DNA of 64,000 bases from Pseudomonadota bacterium (GCA_021810635.1 JAJZIH010000001.1:159419-223418); one strand, 5' to 3'; positions 18,559-29,354 are shown, counted from the first letter of the stretch. The notes: a model not told the origin generated them from the sequence alone. Numbers and translations are program-made.

Positions 18559-19362
18559 ATGATCGAAGTCACGGCCATCCCGGCACTCCGGGACAACTAT
18601 ATCTGGCTCCTCGCCCACGGTCCGCAGGCCGTTGTGGTTGACCCAGGGGAAGCCGAACCGGTCCGTCGCCATCTCATGCACGGGCATTATCATCTCGACG
18701 CTATTCTACTCACCCACCACCATACCGATCATACCGGCGGCGTCGCAGAACTGCTAGCGTCCCACGCCGGCCCGCCCCCGGTCGTCTACGGGCCTCCCGG
18801 CGTCCTCCCGGACCTCCCCGTCCGGACGGTCGGGGAGGCCGACCGCATCCGGCTCTGGCCCGCCCTCGAACTCACGGTTCTCGCCGTCCCCGGCCATACG
18901 CTCGACCATCTCGCCTACCGGGGTTCCGGCCTCCTCTTTCCGGGCGACACCCTGTTCAGCGCCGGTTGCGGGCGGCTCTTCGAGGGCACGATGGAGCAGC
19001 TCTTCGCCGCGGTTGAACGCCTGGGGTGCCTGCCCGCCTCCACCCGGACCTACCCGGCCCACGAGTACACCCTCGCCAACCTCGCTTTTGCGGCAGGGCT
19101 TGAACCGGACAATGCCTTGATTGCACAATACGCTGACCGGGCCACAAACGCACAAATGCGCCAGCAACCGACCTTGCCGACCTCCATCCAACTCGAGCAC
19201 GACGTCAACCCGTTCCTGAGGACGCGCGAGCCGACGGTGCGGACTGCGGCCGAACGGCACGCCGGGCGGACCCTTGGCGACCCCCTCGAGATCTTCTCGG
19301 TCCTGAGACAATGGAAGGACACCTCCACCTGCACCCTCACCCTGCACCGGGGACCCCCATGA
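18559..19362 (+). CDS. gloB: Hydroxyacylglutathione hydrolase (glyoxalase II)
   Basis: GloB hydrolyses S-D-lactoylglutathione to D-lactate and glutathione, completing methylglyoxal detoxification. The 267-aa metallo-beta-lactamase fold shows the dinuclear metal motif LLTHHHTDHTGG (residues 51-62), the third metal histidine in VPGHTLDHLAY, the bridging aspartate in FPGDTLFSAGCGRLFEG and the C-terminal histidine in YPAHEYT, with the family's glutathione-binding helices after it. The stop overlaps the mltD start as ATGA. It is divergent from the yafS-like gene, as in many Gammaproteobacteria. Confidence 0.96.
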   Translation: MIEVTAIPALRDNYIWLLAHGPQAVVVDPGEAEPVRRHLMHGHYHLDAILLTHHHTDHTGGVAELLASHAGPPPVVYGPPGVLPDLPVRTVGEADRIRLWPALELTVLAVPGHTLDHLAYRGSGLLFPGDTLFSAGCGRLFEGTMEQLFAAVERLGCLPASTRTYPAHEYTLANLAFAAGLEPDNALIAQYADRATNAQMRQQPTLPTSIQLEHDVNPFLRTREPTVRTAAERHAGRTLGDPLEIFSVLRQWKDTSTCTLTLHRGPP

Positions 19363-21368
19363 AGTTCCGATCCCTTTTGATGCTGGTTGCCTTGGGCATG
19401 GCCCTCGACGGCTGTGCACTGGTTCCCGGCCTCTCCCCTTCGCGGGGCCACCCGCTGGCGGTCCGGCGGCTCGCGGCCCCGGTCTCCCCGACTCTGGCGG
19501 GGCTGCCGCCGGGAGAGCCACCGCCCCCCGACTATGGGAACACCCAGCCTCCCCTCGTCCACTGGAAGGAACTGGTCTTCAAGCCCCGCCCGGGCATCCG
19601 GAACGTGTGGCAGGTGATCCGTAGCGGATTCCGGCTGCCCGACATCATGAATGAGCGCGTACGGGTCGAACTCAACTGGTACGCCCACCATCCGGGCTAC
19701 ATGGAACGGACCGCGAACCGCGCCAAACCCTATCTCTACTACATCCTCAAGGCGGTCCAGAAACGGCATCTGCCGACCGAGATCACCCTGCTGCCGATCG
19801 TCGAAAGTGCTTTCGACCCCTACGCGGATTCCTGGGCGCATGCCGCGGGACTCTGGCAGTTCATCCCCAGCACGGCCCTGCACTTCGGCATCCGCATCAA
19901 CTGGTGGTTCGATGGCCGCCGCGACCTCATCGAGTCCACCCGCTCGGCTTTGGATTTCCTGTCCCAGCTGCACACCCAGTTCGGCAGTTGGCTGTTGGCG
20001 CTCGCGGCCTACAACTCGGGGGCTGTCACGGTTGAGAACGCCATTCGGGAGAACCAAAGGCTCGGACGGCCCACCGACTTCTGGAACCTCAACCTGCCCC
20101 GGGCCACCGAAGCCTATGTCCCGCGGCTGCTCGCGGTACGTGACATCATCGCGCACCCCCGCCGCTACGGCGTGCGGCTACCCAGTGTTTCAGACGTCCC
20201 CTACCTCAGTGTGGTCAAGCTCAAGGGGCAGATCGATCTCGGCCTCGCCGCCCATCTGCTCGGCATGAGCCTACACAAGCTCTACCTGCTCAACCCGGGC
20301 TTCAACCGCTGGGCCACGGACCCCCTCGGGCCCAACCGGCTGCTTGTGCCGCAGGACCGCTTGGCCCGTTTCCTGGCGGGCCTGCACCGACTTGGCACGC
20401 GACAGCTGGTGGCGTGGGTCCCGTACCGGGTGGAACCCGGCAACACCCTGTCCGGCCTTGCGGCCCGGTTCGGAACGACCATCAACCAGCTGCGCGAAAG
20501 AAACCGGCTCGGCTCCGACGTGATCGTCGCCGGACGGCGCATCCTCGTGCCGTCCTCGATGAACCACCTCTCCCAGTACGTTCCATTCGGAGCGCCGACG
20601 GCTCCCGCCGATTCCGTGGCCCTGACTTCATGGCACGGGAACGGATACACGGTGGAGCCCGGCGATTCGCTGTGGACGATCGCCCAGCGCTATCACGTCA
20701 CGGTCTCGGATCTGGTGCGCTGGAACCACCTCAATCCCGCGGGATGGATCCAGCCGGGTGAGCGGCTGGTGCTCGGGGATGGCACGGCATCCGGCCCCGC
20801 CGCCCTACCCGCCGGCGGATACTACACCGTCCAGCCGGGCGATTCGCTGTGGACGATCGCCAACCGGTTCGGTGTCCCGATGGCGTCCATTTTGCGCTGG
20901 AACCGCCTCTCTTCACTGTCCGTCCTGCAACCCGGGGAACACCTTCGGCTCGCCCAGACGGCCCCGGCAGCGATTCCGGCCACGGCCACTGGCATCGTGG
21001 ACCGTGCCGTTACCTACACCGTCCAGCCGGGCGATTCGCTGTGGACGATCGCCCAGCGCTATCACGTTCCGGTTGCTTCGCTGGCCCAATGGAACCATCT
21101 CACATCGGGGAGCTTCCTGCATCCCGGACAGCGCCTAGTCCTCGAGTCGGATGCTTCGCCAACCCCGGCGACGCAGGAAGATGCTCTGGTGCGGCGTATC
21201 ACCTATGTCGTAAGACCCGGCGACTCCCTATCCCAGATCTCCGCGCGCTTCAACGTCACGACCGCGCAACTCAGTGCCTGGAATCACGTCTCCCCGGGCC
21301 AGTTCATCTATCCGGGCGAACTGCTCGCGGTCTACGTGCAAAGTCCGCGGGCTGGGAGAGGCGGCTAG
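19359..21368 (+). CDS. mltD: Membrane-bound lytic murein transglycosylase D with five LysM repeats
   Basis: MltD cleaves peptidoglycan glycan strands with 1,6-anhydro product formation. The 669-aa protein has a lipoprotein signal peptide ending in the lipobox LDGC (Cys20), an SLT domain from about residue 95 to 250 with the catalytic glutamate in [11 protein letters not shown] and [11 protein letters not shown], and then five LysM modules at about residues 360-405, 425-470, 488-532, 548-592 and 608-652. E. coli MltD has two. Modules 2 to 4 share nearly identical DNA. The ATG at 19359 overlaps the gloB stop as ATGA. Confidence 0.95.
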   Translation: MKFRSLLMLVALGMALDGCALVPGLSPSRGHPLAVRRLAAPVSPTLAGLPPGEPPPPDYGNTQPPLVHWKELVFKPRPGIRNVWQVIRSGFRLPDIMNERVRVELNWYAHHPGYMERTANRAKPYLYYILKAVQKRHLPTEITLLPIVESAFDPYADSWAHAAGLWQFIPSTALHFGIRINWWFDGRRDLIESTRSALDFLSQLHTQFGSWLLALAAYNSGAVTVENAIRENQRLGRPTDFWNLNLPRATEAYVPRLLAVRDIIAHPRRYGVRLPSVSDVPYLSVVKLKGQIDLGLAAHLLGMSLHKLYLLNPGFNRWATDPLGPNRLLVPQDRLARFLAGLHRLGTRQLVAWVPYRVEPGNTLSGLAARFGTTINQLRERNRLGSDVIVAGRRILVPSSMNHLSQYVPFGAPTAPADSVALTSWHGNGYTVEPGDSLWTIAQRYHVTVSDLVRWNHLNPAGWIQPGERLVLGDGTASGPAALPAGGYYTVQPGDSLWTIANRFGVPMASILRWNRLSSLSVLQPGEHLRLAQTAPAAIPATATGIVDRAVTYTVQPGDSLWTIAQRYHVPVASLAQWNHLTSGSFLHPGQRLVLESDASPTPATQEDALVRRITYVVRPGDSLSQISARFNVTTAQLSAWNHVSPGQFIYPGELLAVYVQSPRAGRGG

Positions 21369-21384
21369 CCCGTCACCGGATCGG

Positions 21385-22188
21385 ATGGCCATGGGATTCC
21401 TCGACGGCAAACGGGCACTCATCGTCGGAGTTGCAAGCGAGCGCTCCTTGGCTTGGGGGATCGCCCGGGCCATGCACCGCGAGGGGGCCGAACTGGCCTT
21501 CTCCTACCAGGGGGAACGGCTTGGTGAGCGTGTCCGGGAACTGGCGAGTCGGGTTGGCACGAGCCGGGTGTATCCATGCGACGTTGCCGATGACGGAGCC
21601 ATCGATGCCCTGTTCCGCAACCTCGAACCGGTCTGGCCAAGCCTCGACATCCTGGTCCACGCCGTCGCCTACGCCCCGCGTCAGGCCCTCGAAGGCGGCT
21701 ACCTGGACAGCGTCGACCGCGACAGCTTCCGGATCGCCCACGATATCAGCGCCTACAGTTTCGTTGCTTTGGGCAAACGGGCGCGTCCCCTGCTCAAAGG
21801 ACGCTCCGGTGCACTTCTCACACTGAGCTATCTGGGCGCAGTCCAGGCCATTCCGAACTACAACGTCATGGGACCCGCCAAGGCGAGCCTCGAAGCCAAT
21901 GTACGCTTCATGGCCCTCGATCTCGGACGGGAAGGTCACCGCGTCAACGCCCTGTCACCCGGCCCGGTCAAGACACTCGCGGCCAGTGGGGTCACGGGAT
22001 TCCGGAGGATGCTGGCCGAGGTACAGAGCCGGGCACCACTCAGACGGAACGTCAGTCTTGAGGAGGTGGGTAACGCCGGCGCCTTCTTGTGCTCGGATCT
22101 GGCCAGTGGCATCACCGGCACGGTCCTGTATGTGGACTGCGGCTACCATACCGTCGGCATGTCGCCTCTGGTCGAAGAACCGTCCTAG
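21385..22188 (+). CDS. fabI: Enoyl-ACP reductase (NADH), FabI type
   Basis: FabI performs the last reduction of each fatty acid elongation cycle. The 267-aa short-chain dehydrogenase begins [20 protein letters not shown], the FabI-type glycine-rich NADH loop. The catalytic tyrosine and lysine lie in [20 protein letters not shown] and the AKASLE following it, with the FabI spacing. ATGs at 21385 and 21391 are both possible. It starts 16 bases after mltD, and its stop faces that of ppiD across 37 bases holding a short GC hairpin. Confidence 0.94.
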   Translation: MAMGFLDGKRALIVGVASERSLAWGIARAMHREGAELAFSYQGERLGERVRELASRVGTSRVYPCDVADDGAIDALFRNLEPVWPSLDILVHAVAYAPRQALEGGYLDSVDRDSFRIAHDISAYSFVALGKRARPLLKGRSGALLTLSYLGAVQAIPNYNVMGPAKASLEANVRFMALDLGREGHRVNALSPGPVKTLAASGVTGFRRMLAEVQSRAPLRRNVSLEEVGNAGAFLCSDLASGITGTVLYVDCGYHTVGMSPLVEEPS

Positions 22189-22194
22189 CTGTCA

Positions 22195-22214
22195 CCCACC
22201 CGGTCGTCCGTGGG
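22195..22214. terminator. Possible bidirectional terminator hairpin
   Basis: Between the convergent fabI and ppiD stops, CCCAC and GTGGG can pair around a 10-base loop, followed on the plus strand by ATCTTTC. The stem is only 5 bp, so this is a weak candidate supported mainly by position. Confidence 0.3.
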
Positions 22215-22225
22215 ATCTTTCGGCA

Positions 22226-24157
22226 TCAGAGCGCGCTCTTCTTGAGCGCCTTCGGATTGATGCGGACATGCCCGACCCGTTCGAGTTCGTTGAGAAAGAG
22301 CTGCATCTCGAGCCCGGATTCCGCGCTTTCCGCACTTTTCGTCCAGGACTCCAGAGCCTCTCCGGCCAGCGCCCGGAAGGGAGGGATCTGCACGGGACCG
22401 GCTTCGACGACGGCCTCGCCATGACCCGCCATGGGAACGACATGGATGGTCCACGGCCCTGACGGGGTCGGTGTGTTGGGTAACCGGAACACGGTCGGGA
22501 CCAGAGCAGCCGGGAAACCAGCAGGCGGAGGTTCGCTCCGCATCAGGGTAAAGGGACCCCGGACCGGTTCTCCCTCCACATGGGTCACGGCCGTCTCGTG
22601 CTCGAGAAGCCGTGCCGCCCGGCGGGCGGCGCGGCGGGTGGCCTGGCGGGCGGCCTGAGCCACCAGCTGCCGGGCAATGATCAGGCGGACCTGGCCGAAG
22701 GGTTTCGGCCGGGCCGGTATCCGACTGACGACCCGCAGGACGACAGCCCGGTGCCCGGACAGGCGGATGGGCGCGCTGTTCAACCCTCCCTGCAGAACGC
22801 TCGGTTTGAAAATGGCATGGATGACGGCGGGTTGCCCGGCCAGTCCCGCTCCGCCCGCTGGCGTGATCCCGGCGATCTCCCGGACCGGCAGGCCGAGGGT
22901 ACGACTCACAGGAGTCAGCGTGGTGTCATCCTCGAAGGCGAGGTTGCCCATCTGACGCACCAGACGGCGGTACAGGCGGACTTCCGCCTGCGCGCGGTAA
23001 AGCCGGATGAGCTGGGGCCGGGCTGCCTGGAAGGACATTCGCTGTCCGGCCCGGAGTCCCCGCAGCTTGACGATCTCATATCCGAACGGGGTGGAGATGG
23101 GCCCACGCACGGCACCCACCTTCATGTGCCCGAGCGCACGCGCCATGGCGGAGGGAACTTCCTTGGGAGTGATCCAACCGAGTGCACCACCATGCGGAGC
23201 CGTCTCCGGATCCTCGGAGTCGCGGCGGGCCAGTGCTGCGAAGCGGGCGCCATGGCTGAGCGCGGCCAAGAGCTTCAGGGCCCGCTCCCGGGCGGCCCGG
23301 CGGGTCGCCGCGGTCGTGCCAGACCGGATCAGGATCATCGACACGTTCCACTGGGGGGGCGTCGTGTACCGGGATTCCCGTTCGGCATACAGGGTCAGGA
23401 GGTCATTCAGGGTTGGATGGATGCGATCAGCCAGGGCACTAGCCGTCAGGAGCACATAGGCGACGGTCACCTGCTCGGGGTTTTCGAAGCGGGACTTTTC
23501 CCGGAGGTAGGCCGCATGGAGCGCGGTCGGCGTGACGGCGGCCCGGGCCTGCGCCAAAAACCGCTTCGTAGGAATCTCGACCCAACGCACCGGGCGGGAT
23601 TCGTGGGCGTAGCGGTAGCGGTTGCGGATCGAGAGGGGCGGCAGGAAGGCGGTGCCGGCAATGCCCGCCCCGAGACGGGTCAGGAGCAGTGATTCACGGA
23701 TCTGGTTTTCAAAGGCGGCCGGGGTGAGGTTCTCCTCGTGCAGGTAATCCTCGTAAAGTCCCATCGAAAAATGATGGTTCTCGCGGAACGATGGGATGCC
23801 CCGGATCGCCCGGGCAATATCGCGGCCGTTCACCCGGATTCCGTCATGCCGGGCCTGGGCCAGAAGCAAGGTCTTCTGGACCAGGGTTTCAAGCGCCTGC
23901 TGTCGGATCACGTTCAGCTCGCCGGTGCTCGGCGTGAAGTGGGGGCCCATGATCGCCGCCAGCCGGGCATACTGGGACTCAAAGGCCTGCTCAAGCTGGT
24001 TGGAGCCGATCGTAATGCCATCGGCCTTGGCTACGTAACTCCCGCCGATGGCGCTCGGGTAGTCCTGTACGCCCCAGAAAACGAACGGGATGCCCACGAC
24101 CACGAGGATGACCCAGAGAACCCACTTGCTCGCTCGTTCACGCAATGAATCCAGCAT
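22226..24157 (-). CDS. ppiD: Periplasmic folding chaperone PpiD (SurA_N and parvulin domains)
   Basis: PpiD is an inner-membrane-anchored periplasmic chaperone that assists proteins leaving the Sec translocon. The 643-aa sequence has one N-terminal membrane helix (WVLWVILVVVGIPFVFWGV), a SurA-like helical domain to about residue 250, a parvulin domain at roughly residues 270-360 (WNVSMILIRS, GGALGWITPKEVP, TPFGYEIVKL) and a C-terminal helical part. The ATG at 24157 (MLDSLRERASKWVLW) matches the PpiD N-terminus; another ATG lies 9 bases upstream. The longer open frame runs into the tRNA genes and is not used. The hupB-tRNA-ppiD order is typical of Gammaproteobacteria. Confidence 0.92.
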   Translation of the reverse strand: MLDSLRERASKWVLWVILVVVGIPFVFWGVQDYPSAIGGSYVAKADGITIGSNQLEQAFESQYARLAAIMGPHFTPSTGELNVIRQQALETLVQKTLLLAQARHDGIRVNGRDIARAIRGIPSFRENHHFSMGLYEDYLHEENLTPAAFENQIRESLLLTRLGAGIAGTAFLPPLSIRNRYRYAHESRPVRWVEIPTKRFLAQARAAVTPTALHAAYLREKSRFENPEQVTVAYVLLTASALADRIHPTLNDLLTLYAERESRYTTPPQWNVSMILIRSGTTAATRRAARERALKLLAALSHGARFAALARRDSEDPETAPHGGALGWITPKEVPSAMARALGHMKVGAVRGPISTPFGYEIVKLRGLRAGQRMSFQAARPQLIRLYRAQAEVRLYRRLVRQMGNLAFEDDTTLTPVSRTLGLPVREIAGITPAGGAGLAGQPAVIHAIFKPSVLQGGLNSAPIRLSGHRAVVLRVVSRIPARPKPFGQVRLIIARQLVAQAARQATRRAARRAARLLEHETAVTHVEGEPVRGPFTLMRSEPPPAGFPAALVPTVFRLPNTPTPSGPWTIHVVPMAGHGEAVVEAGPVQIPPFRALAGEALESWTKSAESAESGLEMQLFLNELERVGHVRINPKALKKSAL

Positions 24158-24226
24158 GACTCTCATCCCGGATGGAGTTGACGGCACGGCAACCGGCGGC
24201 CGCCGGTTGCCCACAAACCTGACGAA

Positions 24227-24303
24227 TGGCGGAGTGGACGGGACTCGAACCCGCGACCCCCGGCGTGACAAGCCGGTATTCTAACCAGCTGAACTACCAC
24301 TCC
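24227..24303 (-). tRNA. tRNA-Asp (GTC)
   Basis: The 77-base cloverleaf includes an encoded CCA. The acceptor stem is GGAGTGG/CCACTCC with discriminator G. The anticodon loop TTGTCAC on stem CCGGC/GCCGG gives GTC, and the T arm is GCGGG-TTCGAGT-CCCGT. It follows tRNA-Val by 8 bases on the same strand, so the two are probably co-transcribed. Confidence 0.97.
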
Positions 24304-24311
24304 GCCCCGAC

Positions 24312-24388
24312 TGGTGGGTGCTGAGGGAATCGAACCCCCGACTTTCGCCGTGTAAAGGCGACGCTCTACCAATCTGAGCTAAGCACCC
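24312..24388 (-). tRNA. tRNA-Val (TAC)
   Basis: The 77-base cloverleaf includes an encoded CCA. The acceptor stem is GGGTGCT/AGCACCC with discriminator A. The anticodon loop TTTACAC on stem TCGCC/GGCGA gives TAC, and the T arm is GGGGG-TTCGATT-CCCTC. It lies 14 bases downstream of the hupB stop and shares its strand. Confidence 0.97.
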
Positions 24389-24402
24389 TGCAGATCAGCC
24401 TA

Positions 24403-24675
24403 TCAGTTTAAGGCATCCTTCATGGGTTTGCTGGGCTTGAAGCCGAGCGAGCGGCTGGCCGGAATGCTGATTATGGCTCCGGTCTTGGGATTGCGCCCCG
24501 TCCGGGCCTTGCGGTTCTTCACGTGGAAAGAGCCGAAGCCGACCAGGGTGACCGCATCGCCCCGACACAGGGCGTCGGTCAGACTTTCGATGACCGCATC
24601 GAGCACGCGGGCACATTCAGTCTTTGACAGTTCGGTACGACCGGCTACCGCATCGATGAGTTCTGATTTATTCAT
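24403..24675 (-). CDS. hupB: DNA-binding protein HU, beta type
   Basis: This 90-aa nucleoid protein bends DNA as a dimer. It starts MNKSELIDAVAGRTELSKTE and has the hinge GFGSFHVKNRKARTGRNPKT, with the arm tip usually RNP and the conserved C-terminal FKPSKPMKDALN. Length is exactly typical. The ATG at 24675 is chosen over the longer frame because the HU fold begins there, and a canonical promoter lies 100-130 bases upstream. It sits between lon and the tRNA pair. Confidence 0.97.
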   Translation of the reverse strand: MNKSELIDAVAGRTELSKTECARVLDAVIESLTDALCRGDAVTLVGFGSFHVKNRKARTGRNPKTGAIISIPASRSLGFKPSKPMKDALN

Positions 24676-24776
24676 GGAGATGACAACCTCTCGTCGTAGG
24701 GGGACGACTGGGATCGGTCCGACCACCAAGTGCGTCCATTCGCGACCCGGTTCGGTTCCCGAGTCTTGTGCCTAGT

Positions 24777-24805
24777 TTTATACTTGGCCCGCCGGATGCT
24801 GTCAA
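24777..24805 (-). promoter_or_regulatory. Sigma-70 promoter for hupB
   Basis: On the minus strand, TTGACA (24800-24805) is separated by 17 bases from TATAAA (24777-24782), a near-consensus housekeeping promoter. It lies in the lon-hupB gap, about 100 bases upstream of the hupB ATG, and would also drive the tRNA-Val/Asp pair unless they have their own promoter. Confidence 0.75.
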
Positions 24806-24815
24806 ATCGCCCGGT

Positions 24816-27281
24816 TCAATGGGCTCGCGGGGATTCCACCGCCTCGGGTGCAGACGGCGCGGGCTCCGGCAGCAACCCAGGGGGAGCCTCTTCTGGCGGG
24901 CGGACCGGGACAGGCAGATCGGTCAGGGCCAGGGTCCAGACCTCGTCGATCCAGTTGACCGGACGAATCTCAAGCCCTTCCTTGATTGTCTCCGGTATCT
25001 CCACAAGATCCTTGATATTTTCCTTTGGGATGAGCACGGTCGTGATGCCCCCCCGGTGGGCGGCCAGGAGTTTTTCCTTGAGCCCCCCGATGGGCAATAC
25101 CTCCCCACGTAGGGTGATCTCCCCGGTCATCGCCACACCGGACCGGACGGGAATCCGACTCAGGGCCGAAACCAGCGCGGTGCACATGGCGACCCCTGCA
25201 CTGGGCCCATCCTTCGGCGTCGCCCCCTCTGGAACATGGATGTGGAAATCCTGCTTTTGATAAAAAGTGGGTTCGATGCCGAGGCGATCCGCCCGGCTGC
25301 GGACAACCGTGAGCGCCGCCTGGATCGATTCCTGCATGACCTCACCGAGATGTCCGGTCTGGATGAGCTTGCCCCGGCCGGGCACGATAGCCGCCTCCAC
25401 CGTGAGGAGATCCCCGCCCATTTCGGTCCACGCGAGCCCCGTCACCTGTCCCACCTGATCCCGCGTCTCCGCCCGGCCGTAGCGGAAACGCGGCACACCC
25501 AGGTAGTCGGCCAGCGTCTCTGGTGTCGGCACGACGGGGTGCGGGGTCGCGGGGTCGACCTGAAGCCGTTTTGCGACCTTGCGGGTGACCTTGGCAATCT
25601 CCCGTTCCAGGTTGCGGACACCGGCCTCCTGGGTATAGCGGCGGATCATCGTCATCAGGATCTCCTCGTCGATCCGGCAATCGTCCGTGGAAAGCCCGGC
25701 ATTAGCGAACTCCTTGGGCACGAGGTAGCGGCGGGCAATGTTGAGTTTCTCATCCTCGGTATAACCCGACAGGCGGATCACCTCCAGACGGTCAAGGAGG
25801 GCCGGAGGAATGTTCAGGGTGTTGGCCGTGGCCACAAACAGCACGTGGGAGAGATCGAAGTCGACCTCGAGATAGTGATCGTTGAAGGTATGGTTCTGCT
25901 CGGGATCGAGGACTTCGAGCAGGGCGGACGACGGATCGCCACGGAAATCGACCGACATCTTGTCGATTTCGTCGAGCAAAAACAGCGGGTTGCGTACACC
26001 CACCTTGCTCAAATTCTGCACGATCTTGCCGGGCATGGAGCCAATGTAGGTGCGGCGATGACCCCGGATCTCGGCCTCGTCCCGGACCCCTCCGAGCGAC
26101 ATGCGCACGAAGCGCCGACCCGTGGCACGGGCAATGCTGCGCCCCAGCGAGGTCTTACCCACTCCCGGGGGGCCGACTAGGCAGATGATCGGACCGCGCA
26201 GGCGGCCATGCGAAACCCGCTGCTGAACCGCCAAGTACTCGAGGATCCGCTCCTTGACCTTGTCCAGTCCATAGTGGTCCTCCTCGAGGGTTCGTTCGGC
26301 CGCCGTGAGGTCGCGTGAAATCCGCGTCGTCCGCTTCCATGGCAGCCCGAGAAGCGTATCGATGTAGTTGCGGACCACGGTAGCCTCGGCCGACATCGGG
26401 GCCATCTGGCGGAGCTTCTTGAGCTCGGCCTGCGCCTTCGCCAGAGCCTCCTTCGACAGGCCGGCTTTTCCGATCCGCCGTTCCAATTCGTCGAGATCGC
26501 CGCCTCCACCCTCGTCGATCTCGCCAAGTTCGCGCTGGATGGCCTTCATCTGCTCGTTGAGATAGTACTCGCGCTGCCCACGCTCCATCTGCTGCTTGAC
26601 GCGTCCGCGGATGCGCCGGTCGATCTGAAGCGCCTCAATTTCACCCTGCATGCACTCGAGCACCTTTTCAAGACGCTCCTTGAAATCGAGACACTCGAGA
26701 ATCTGTTGCTTCTGCGTCGGGGGAAGCGACACATGGGCCATCACCGCATCAGCGAGAGGGCCGGGGTCCTCGATGGCCGACAGGGAGGCCACGACTTCCG
26801 GGGGAATCCGGCGGCTGATCTTGACGTAATCCTCGAACAGTCCGATCAGGGTCCGCTTGTAGACCCCGAACTCGCGTTCCTGGAACGCCTCCACCGATTT
26901 CCAGCTGGTATCCCCACCCTCCTCGATCAGTTCAGCCCGTGCCCGCAAGAAAGGTTCGGTGGTCCAGGAACGGACCCGGGCCCGCTGCCGACCCTCGACC
27001 AGAACCTTGACGGTGTTGTCCGGCAGCTTGAGCAACTGGAGGAGGACCGCCACGGTTCCCACGCTGTAAAGCGCTTCCGGGTCCGGGGTCTCCTCCTCGG
27101 CCGAGCGCTGGGCCACGAGCAGGATCCGCTTGTCCCCCTGGAGTGCGTGGTCCAAGGCCCGGATCGATTTTTCGCGTCCCACGAAGAGCGAGGTGACCAT
27201 GTGCGGGAACACCACCACGTCGCGCAGCGGCAGGACCGGAAAATCCTCGGTGGATGCTGGCGGCAGAATCGGTTCGTTCAT
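24816..27281 (-). CDS. lon: ATP-dependent protease La
   Basis: Lon is the cytoplasmic AAA+ serine protease that removes damaged and regulatory proteins. The 821-aa protein has an N-terminal substrate domain ([16 protein letters not shown] onward), a Walker A box [19 protein letters not shown], Walker [10 protein letters not shown], and the protease Ser-Lys dyad in [20 protein letters not shown] with the downstream lysine in [14 protein letters not shown]. Length is slightly over the E. coli enzyme. A heat-shock-like promoter lies just upstream, overlapping the end of clpX. Confidence 0.98.
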   Translation of the reverse strand: MNEPILPPASTEDFPVLPLRDVVVFPHMVTSLFVGREKSIRALDHALQGDKRILLVAQRSAEEETPDPEALYSVGTVAVLLQLLKLPDNTVKVLVEGRQRARVRSWTTEPFLRARAELIEEGGDTSWKSVEAFQEREFGVYKRTLIGLFEDYVKISRRIPPEVVASLSAIEDPGPLADAVMAHVSLPPTQKQQILECLDFKERLEKVLECMQGEIEALQIDRRIRGRVKQQMERGQREYYLNEQMKAIQRELGEIDEGGGGDLDELERRIGKAGLSKEALAKAQAELKKLRQMAPMSAEATVVRNYIDTLLGLPWKRTTRISRDLTAAERTLEEDHYGLDKVKERILEYLAVQQRVSHGRLRGPIICLVGPPGVGKTSLGRSIARATGRRFVRMSLGGVRDEAEIRGHRRTYIGSMPGKIVQNLSKVGVRNPLFLLDEIDKMSVDFRGDPSSALLEVLDPEQNHTFNDHYLEVDFDLSHVLFVATANTLNIPPALLDRLEVIRLSGYTEDEKLNIARRYLVPKEFANAGLSTDDCRIDEEILMTMIRRYTQEAGVRNLEREIAKVTRKVAKRLQVDPATPHPVVPTPETLADYLGVPRFRYGRAETRDQVGQVTGLAWTEMGGDLLTVEAAIVPGRGKLIQTGHLGEVMQESIQAALTVVRSRADRLGIEPTFYQKQDFHIHVPEGATPKDGPSAGVAMCTALVSALSRIPVRSGVAMTGEITLRGEVLPIGGLKEKLLAAHRGGITTVLIPKENIKDLVEIPETIKEGLEIRPVNWIDEVWTLALTDLPVPVRPPEEAPPGLLPEPAPSAPEAVESPRAH

Positions 27282-27341
27282 GTGTTCCCCTGGGGCCTCC
27301 CGAACGGGGAGACATCGTATGGCGCAAGGCTACCGCTTTGA

Positions 27342-27370
27342 AGATGGGGGCACGGCCCCTCGATCTCAAG
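27342..27370 (-). promoter_or_regulatory. Sigma-32 (heat-shock) type promoter for lon
   Basis: The minus strand reads CTTGAG (27365-27370), a 15-base spacer and CCCCATCT (27342-27349). This matches the E. coli sigma-32 consensus of CTTGAAA and CCCCATNT with an allowed spacer. It lies 60-90 bases upstream of the lon ATG and just after the clpX stop, as expected for a protease gene with its own heat-shock promoter. Confidence 0.65.
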
Positions 27371-27377
27371 TGCGCCG

Positions 27378-28655
27378 CTAGCCCTCGTCGGAGGCCGTTT
27401 TGCGTTCGCGACCATAGATGACGTAGGGATGCGACTGCCCCGCCACCACGGATTCATCGACCACCACCTTGTTCACCCCCTTGAGGCTGGGCAGGTCGTA
27501 CATCACGTCCAGGAGGAGTTGCTCGAGGATCGTCCTGAGCCCGCGGGCCCCGGTCTTGCGCTGGATGGCCTTGTGCACGACCGCCCGCAGTCCGGAATCG
27601 CGGAACTCGAGTTCGGCGCCCTCCATCTCGAACAGTTTCTGGAACTGCTTGACGATGGCGTTTTTGGGCTCGGTGGTGATGCGGACCAGGGCCTGTTCGT
27701 CCAGTTCGTCGAGAATGGCCACCACGGGCAGGCGCCCCACGAACTCCGGAATCAGTCCGTAGCGGATGAGATCCTCGGGTTCGGTATTGGACAGGAGCTG
27801 ACTGAGCCCGGTGTCCGCGGACGGGGGTTGGGGCAGTTCCGCGGTGAAGCCGATGCCGCCCCGCTGGATCCTTTTCTCGACGATCTTTTCGAGGCCGGAA
27901 AAGGCGCCGCCGCAGATGAACAAGATGTTGCGGGTATCCACCTGCAGGAACTCCTGCTGCGGGTGCTTGCGTCCCCCTTGGGGGGGGACCGAAGCCACGG
28001 TTCCCTCAATCAGCTTGAGGAGCGCCTGCTGAACCCCCTCCCCGGACACGTCACGGGTGATGGAGGGATTTTCCGATTTTCTCGAAATCTTGTCGATCTC
28101 GTCAATGTAGACAATCCCGGTCTGGGCCCGTTCGATGTCGTAGTCGCACTTCTGAAGCAGCTTCTGGATGATGTTCTCGACGTCCTCTCCGACGTATCCG
28201 GCCTCCGTCAAGGTGGTCGCATCGGCAATGGTAAAAGGAACGTGAAGCAGCCGGGCCAGGGTCTCTGCGAGGAGGGTCTTACCTGATCCGGTGGGTCCGA
28301 CGAGGAGGATGTTACTCTTGGCGAGTTCCACTTCCTCCCGCTGTGATCCATGCTCCAAACGCTTGTAGTGGTTGTAGACCGCCACCGATAAAATCTTCTT
28401 GGCGTACTCCTGCCCGATCACATACTGGTCGAGAACGGCCTTGATCTCCTGCGGCTTGGGCAGTTTCTCGCTGACCCGCTCGGACTGTTCCTGGATCTCC
28501 TCACGGATGATGTCCTTGCACAGCTCGACGCATTCGTCACAGATGTAGACACCGGGGCCCGCGATGAGCTTCACGACCTCATGCTGGCTCTTGCCGCAAA
28601 ATGAGCAGTAGAGCGGATGCCCGTCGCTTTCTTTCCGGCCGTCGGAATCGGTCAT
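27378..28655 (-). CDS. clpX: ATP-dependent Clp protease ATP-binding subunit ClpX
   Basis: ClpX unfolds tagged substrates and feeds them to ClpP. The 425-aa protein has the N-terminal zinc-binding domain ([13 protein letters not shown] and [11 protein letters not shown]), Walker [20 protein letters not shown], Walker [14 protein letters not shown], and the ClpP-contacting loop IGF in [19 protein letters not shown] ribosome site precedes the ATG. It follows clpP with 48 bases between them, the usual tig-clpP-clpX-lon order. Confidence 0.98.
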   Translation of the reverse strand: MTDSDGRKESDGHPLYCSFCGKSQHEVVKLIAGPGVYICDECVELCKDIIREEIQEQSERVSEKLPKPQEIKAVLDQYVIGQEYAKKILSVAVYNHYKRLEHGSQREEVELAKSNILLVGPTGSGKTLLAETLARLLHVPFTIADATTLTEAGYVGEDVENIIQKLLQKCDYDIERAQTGIVYIDEIDKISRKSENPSITRDVSGEGVQQALLKLIEGTVASVPPQGGRKHPQQEFLQVDTRNILFICGGAFSGLEKIVEKRIQRGGIGFTAELPQPPSADTGLSQLLSNTEPEDLIRYGLIPEFVGRLPVVAILDELDEQALVRITTEPKNAIVKQFQKLFEMEGAELEFRDSGLRAVVHKAIQRKTGARGLRTILEQLLLDVMYDLPSLKGVNKVVVDESVVAGQSHPYVIYGRERKTASDEG

Positions 28656-28703
28656 GGAATCGGTTCCTCCTCTTGAATCACAGGGGCCCGCTGGTGGGAC
28701 CCG

Positions 28704-29354
28704 TCAGGCGGGCCTGGAGTTCCGGTGCTCCAGAATCGCATCCAGTAAACCATAGTCGATGGCCTCCTGCCCACCCATAAAGTTATCACGCTCCGTGTCC
28801 CGGGCCACTTGTTCAACCGACTTGCCAGTGTGGCGGGCCAGAATCTCGTTCAATTTCTGTCGCAAAAACATGAACTCACGGGCATGGATGTCGATATCCG
28901 ACACCTGGCCCTGGAAACCGCCCCAGGGCTGGTGGATCATGACGCGGGAGTGCGGCAGGCAGAAGCGCTTGCCGCTGGCGCCGCCGCTCAGGAGTACGGC
29001 CCCCATGCTGGCTGCCTGTCCGATGCAGATGGTGCTCACATCCGGCTTGATGAACTGCATGGTATCGTAAATGGCCAGTCCGGCCGTTACTTCGCCACCC
29101 GGCGAGTTGATGTACAGGCTGATGTCCTTGTCGGCGTTCTCGGACTCGAGAAAGAGCAGTTGGGCCACCACGAGGTTGGCCACCTGATCCTCCACGGGCC
29201 CCACGATGAACACGACCCGTTCCTTGAGCAGCCGCGAATAGATGTCGTAGGCCCGTTCGCCGCGGGCCGTCTGTTCGATCACCATCGGGATCAGGTTGAG
29301 GTCAAGGGCGGGGGCGGCCCTGGTTGCGACATGGGGAGTAAGGGAACGCTTCAT
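28704..29354 (-). CDS. clpP: ATP-dependent Clp protease proteolytic subunit
   Basis: ClpP forms the tetradecameric proteolytic barrel. The 216-aa sequence has the nucleophilic serine in [14 protein letters not shown], the histidine in [15 protein letters not shown] and the aspartate in [11 protein letters not shown]. The N-terminal extension of about 20 residues before [17 protein letters not shown] may be processed, as in E. coli. The ATG overlaps the tig stop as ATGA. Confidence 0.98.
   Translation of the reverse strand: MKRSLTPHVATRAAPALDLNLIPMVIEQTARGERAYDIYSRLLKERVVFIVGPVEDQVANLVVAQLLFLESENADKDISLYINSPGGEVTAGLAIYDTMQFIKPDVSTICIGQAASMGAVLLSGGASGKRFCLPHSRVMIHQPWGGFQGQVSDIDIHAREFMFLRQKLNEILARHTGKSVEQVARDTERDNFMGGQEAIDYGLLDAILEHRNSRPA

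Noticed and set aside
20640..21320. CRISPR-like repeats
   Set aside because: The repeats are in-frame LysM-coding DNA with irregular spacing and protein-level conservation.
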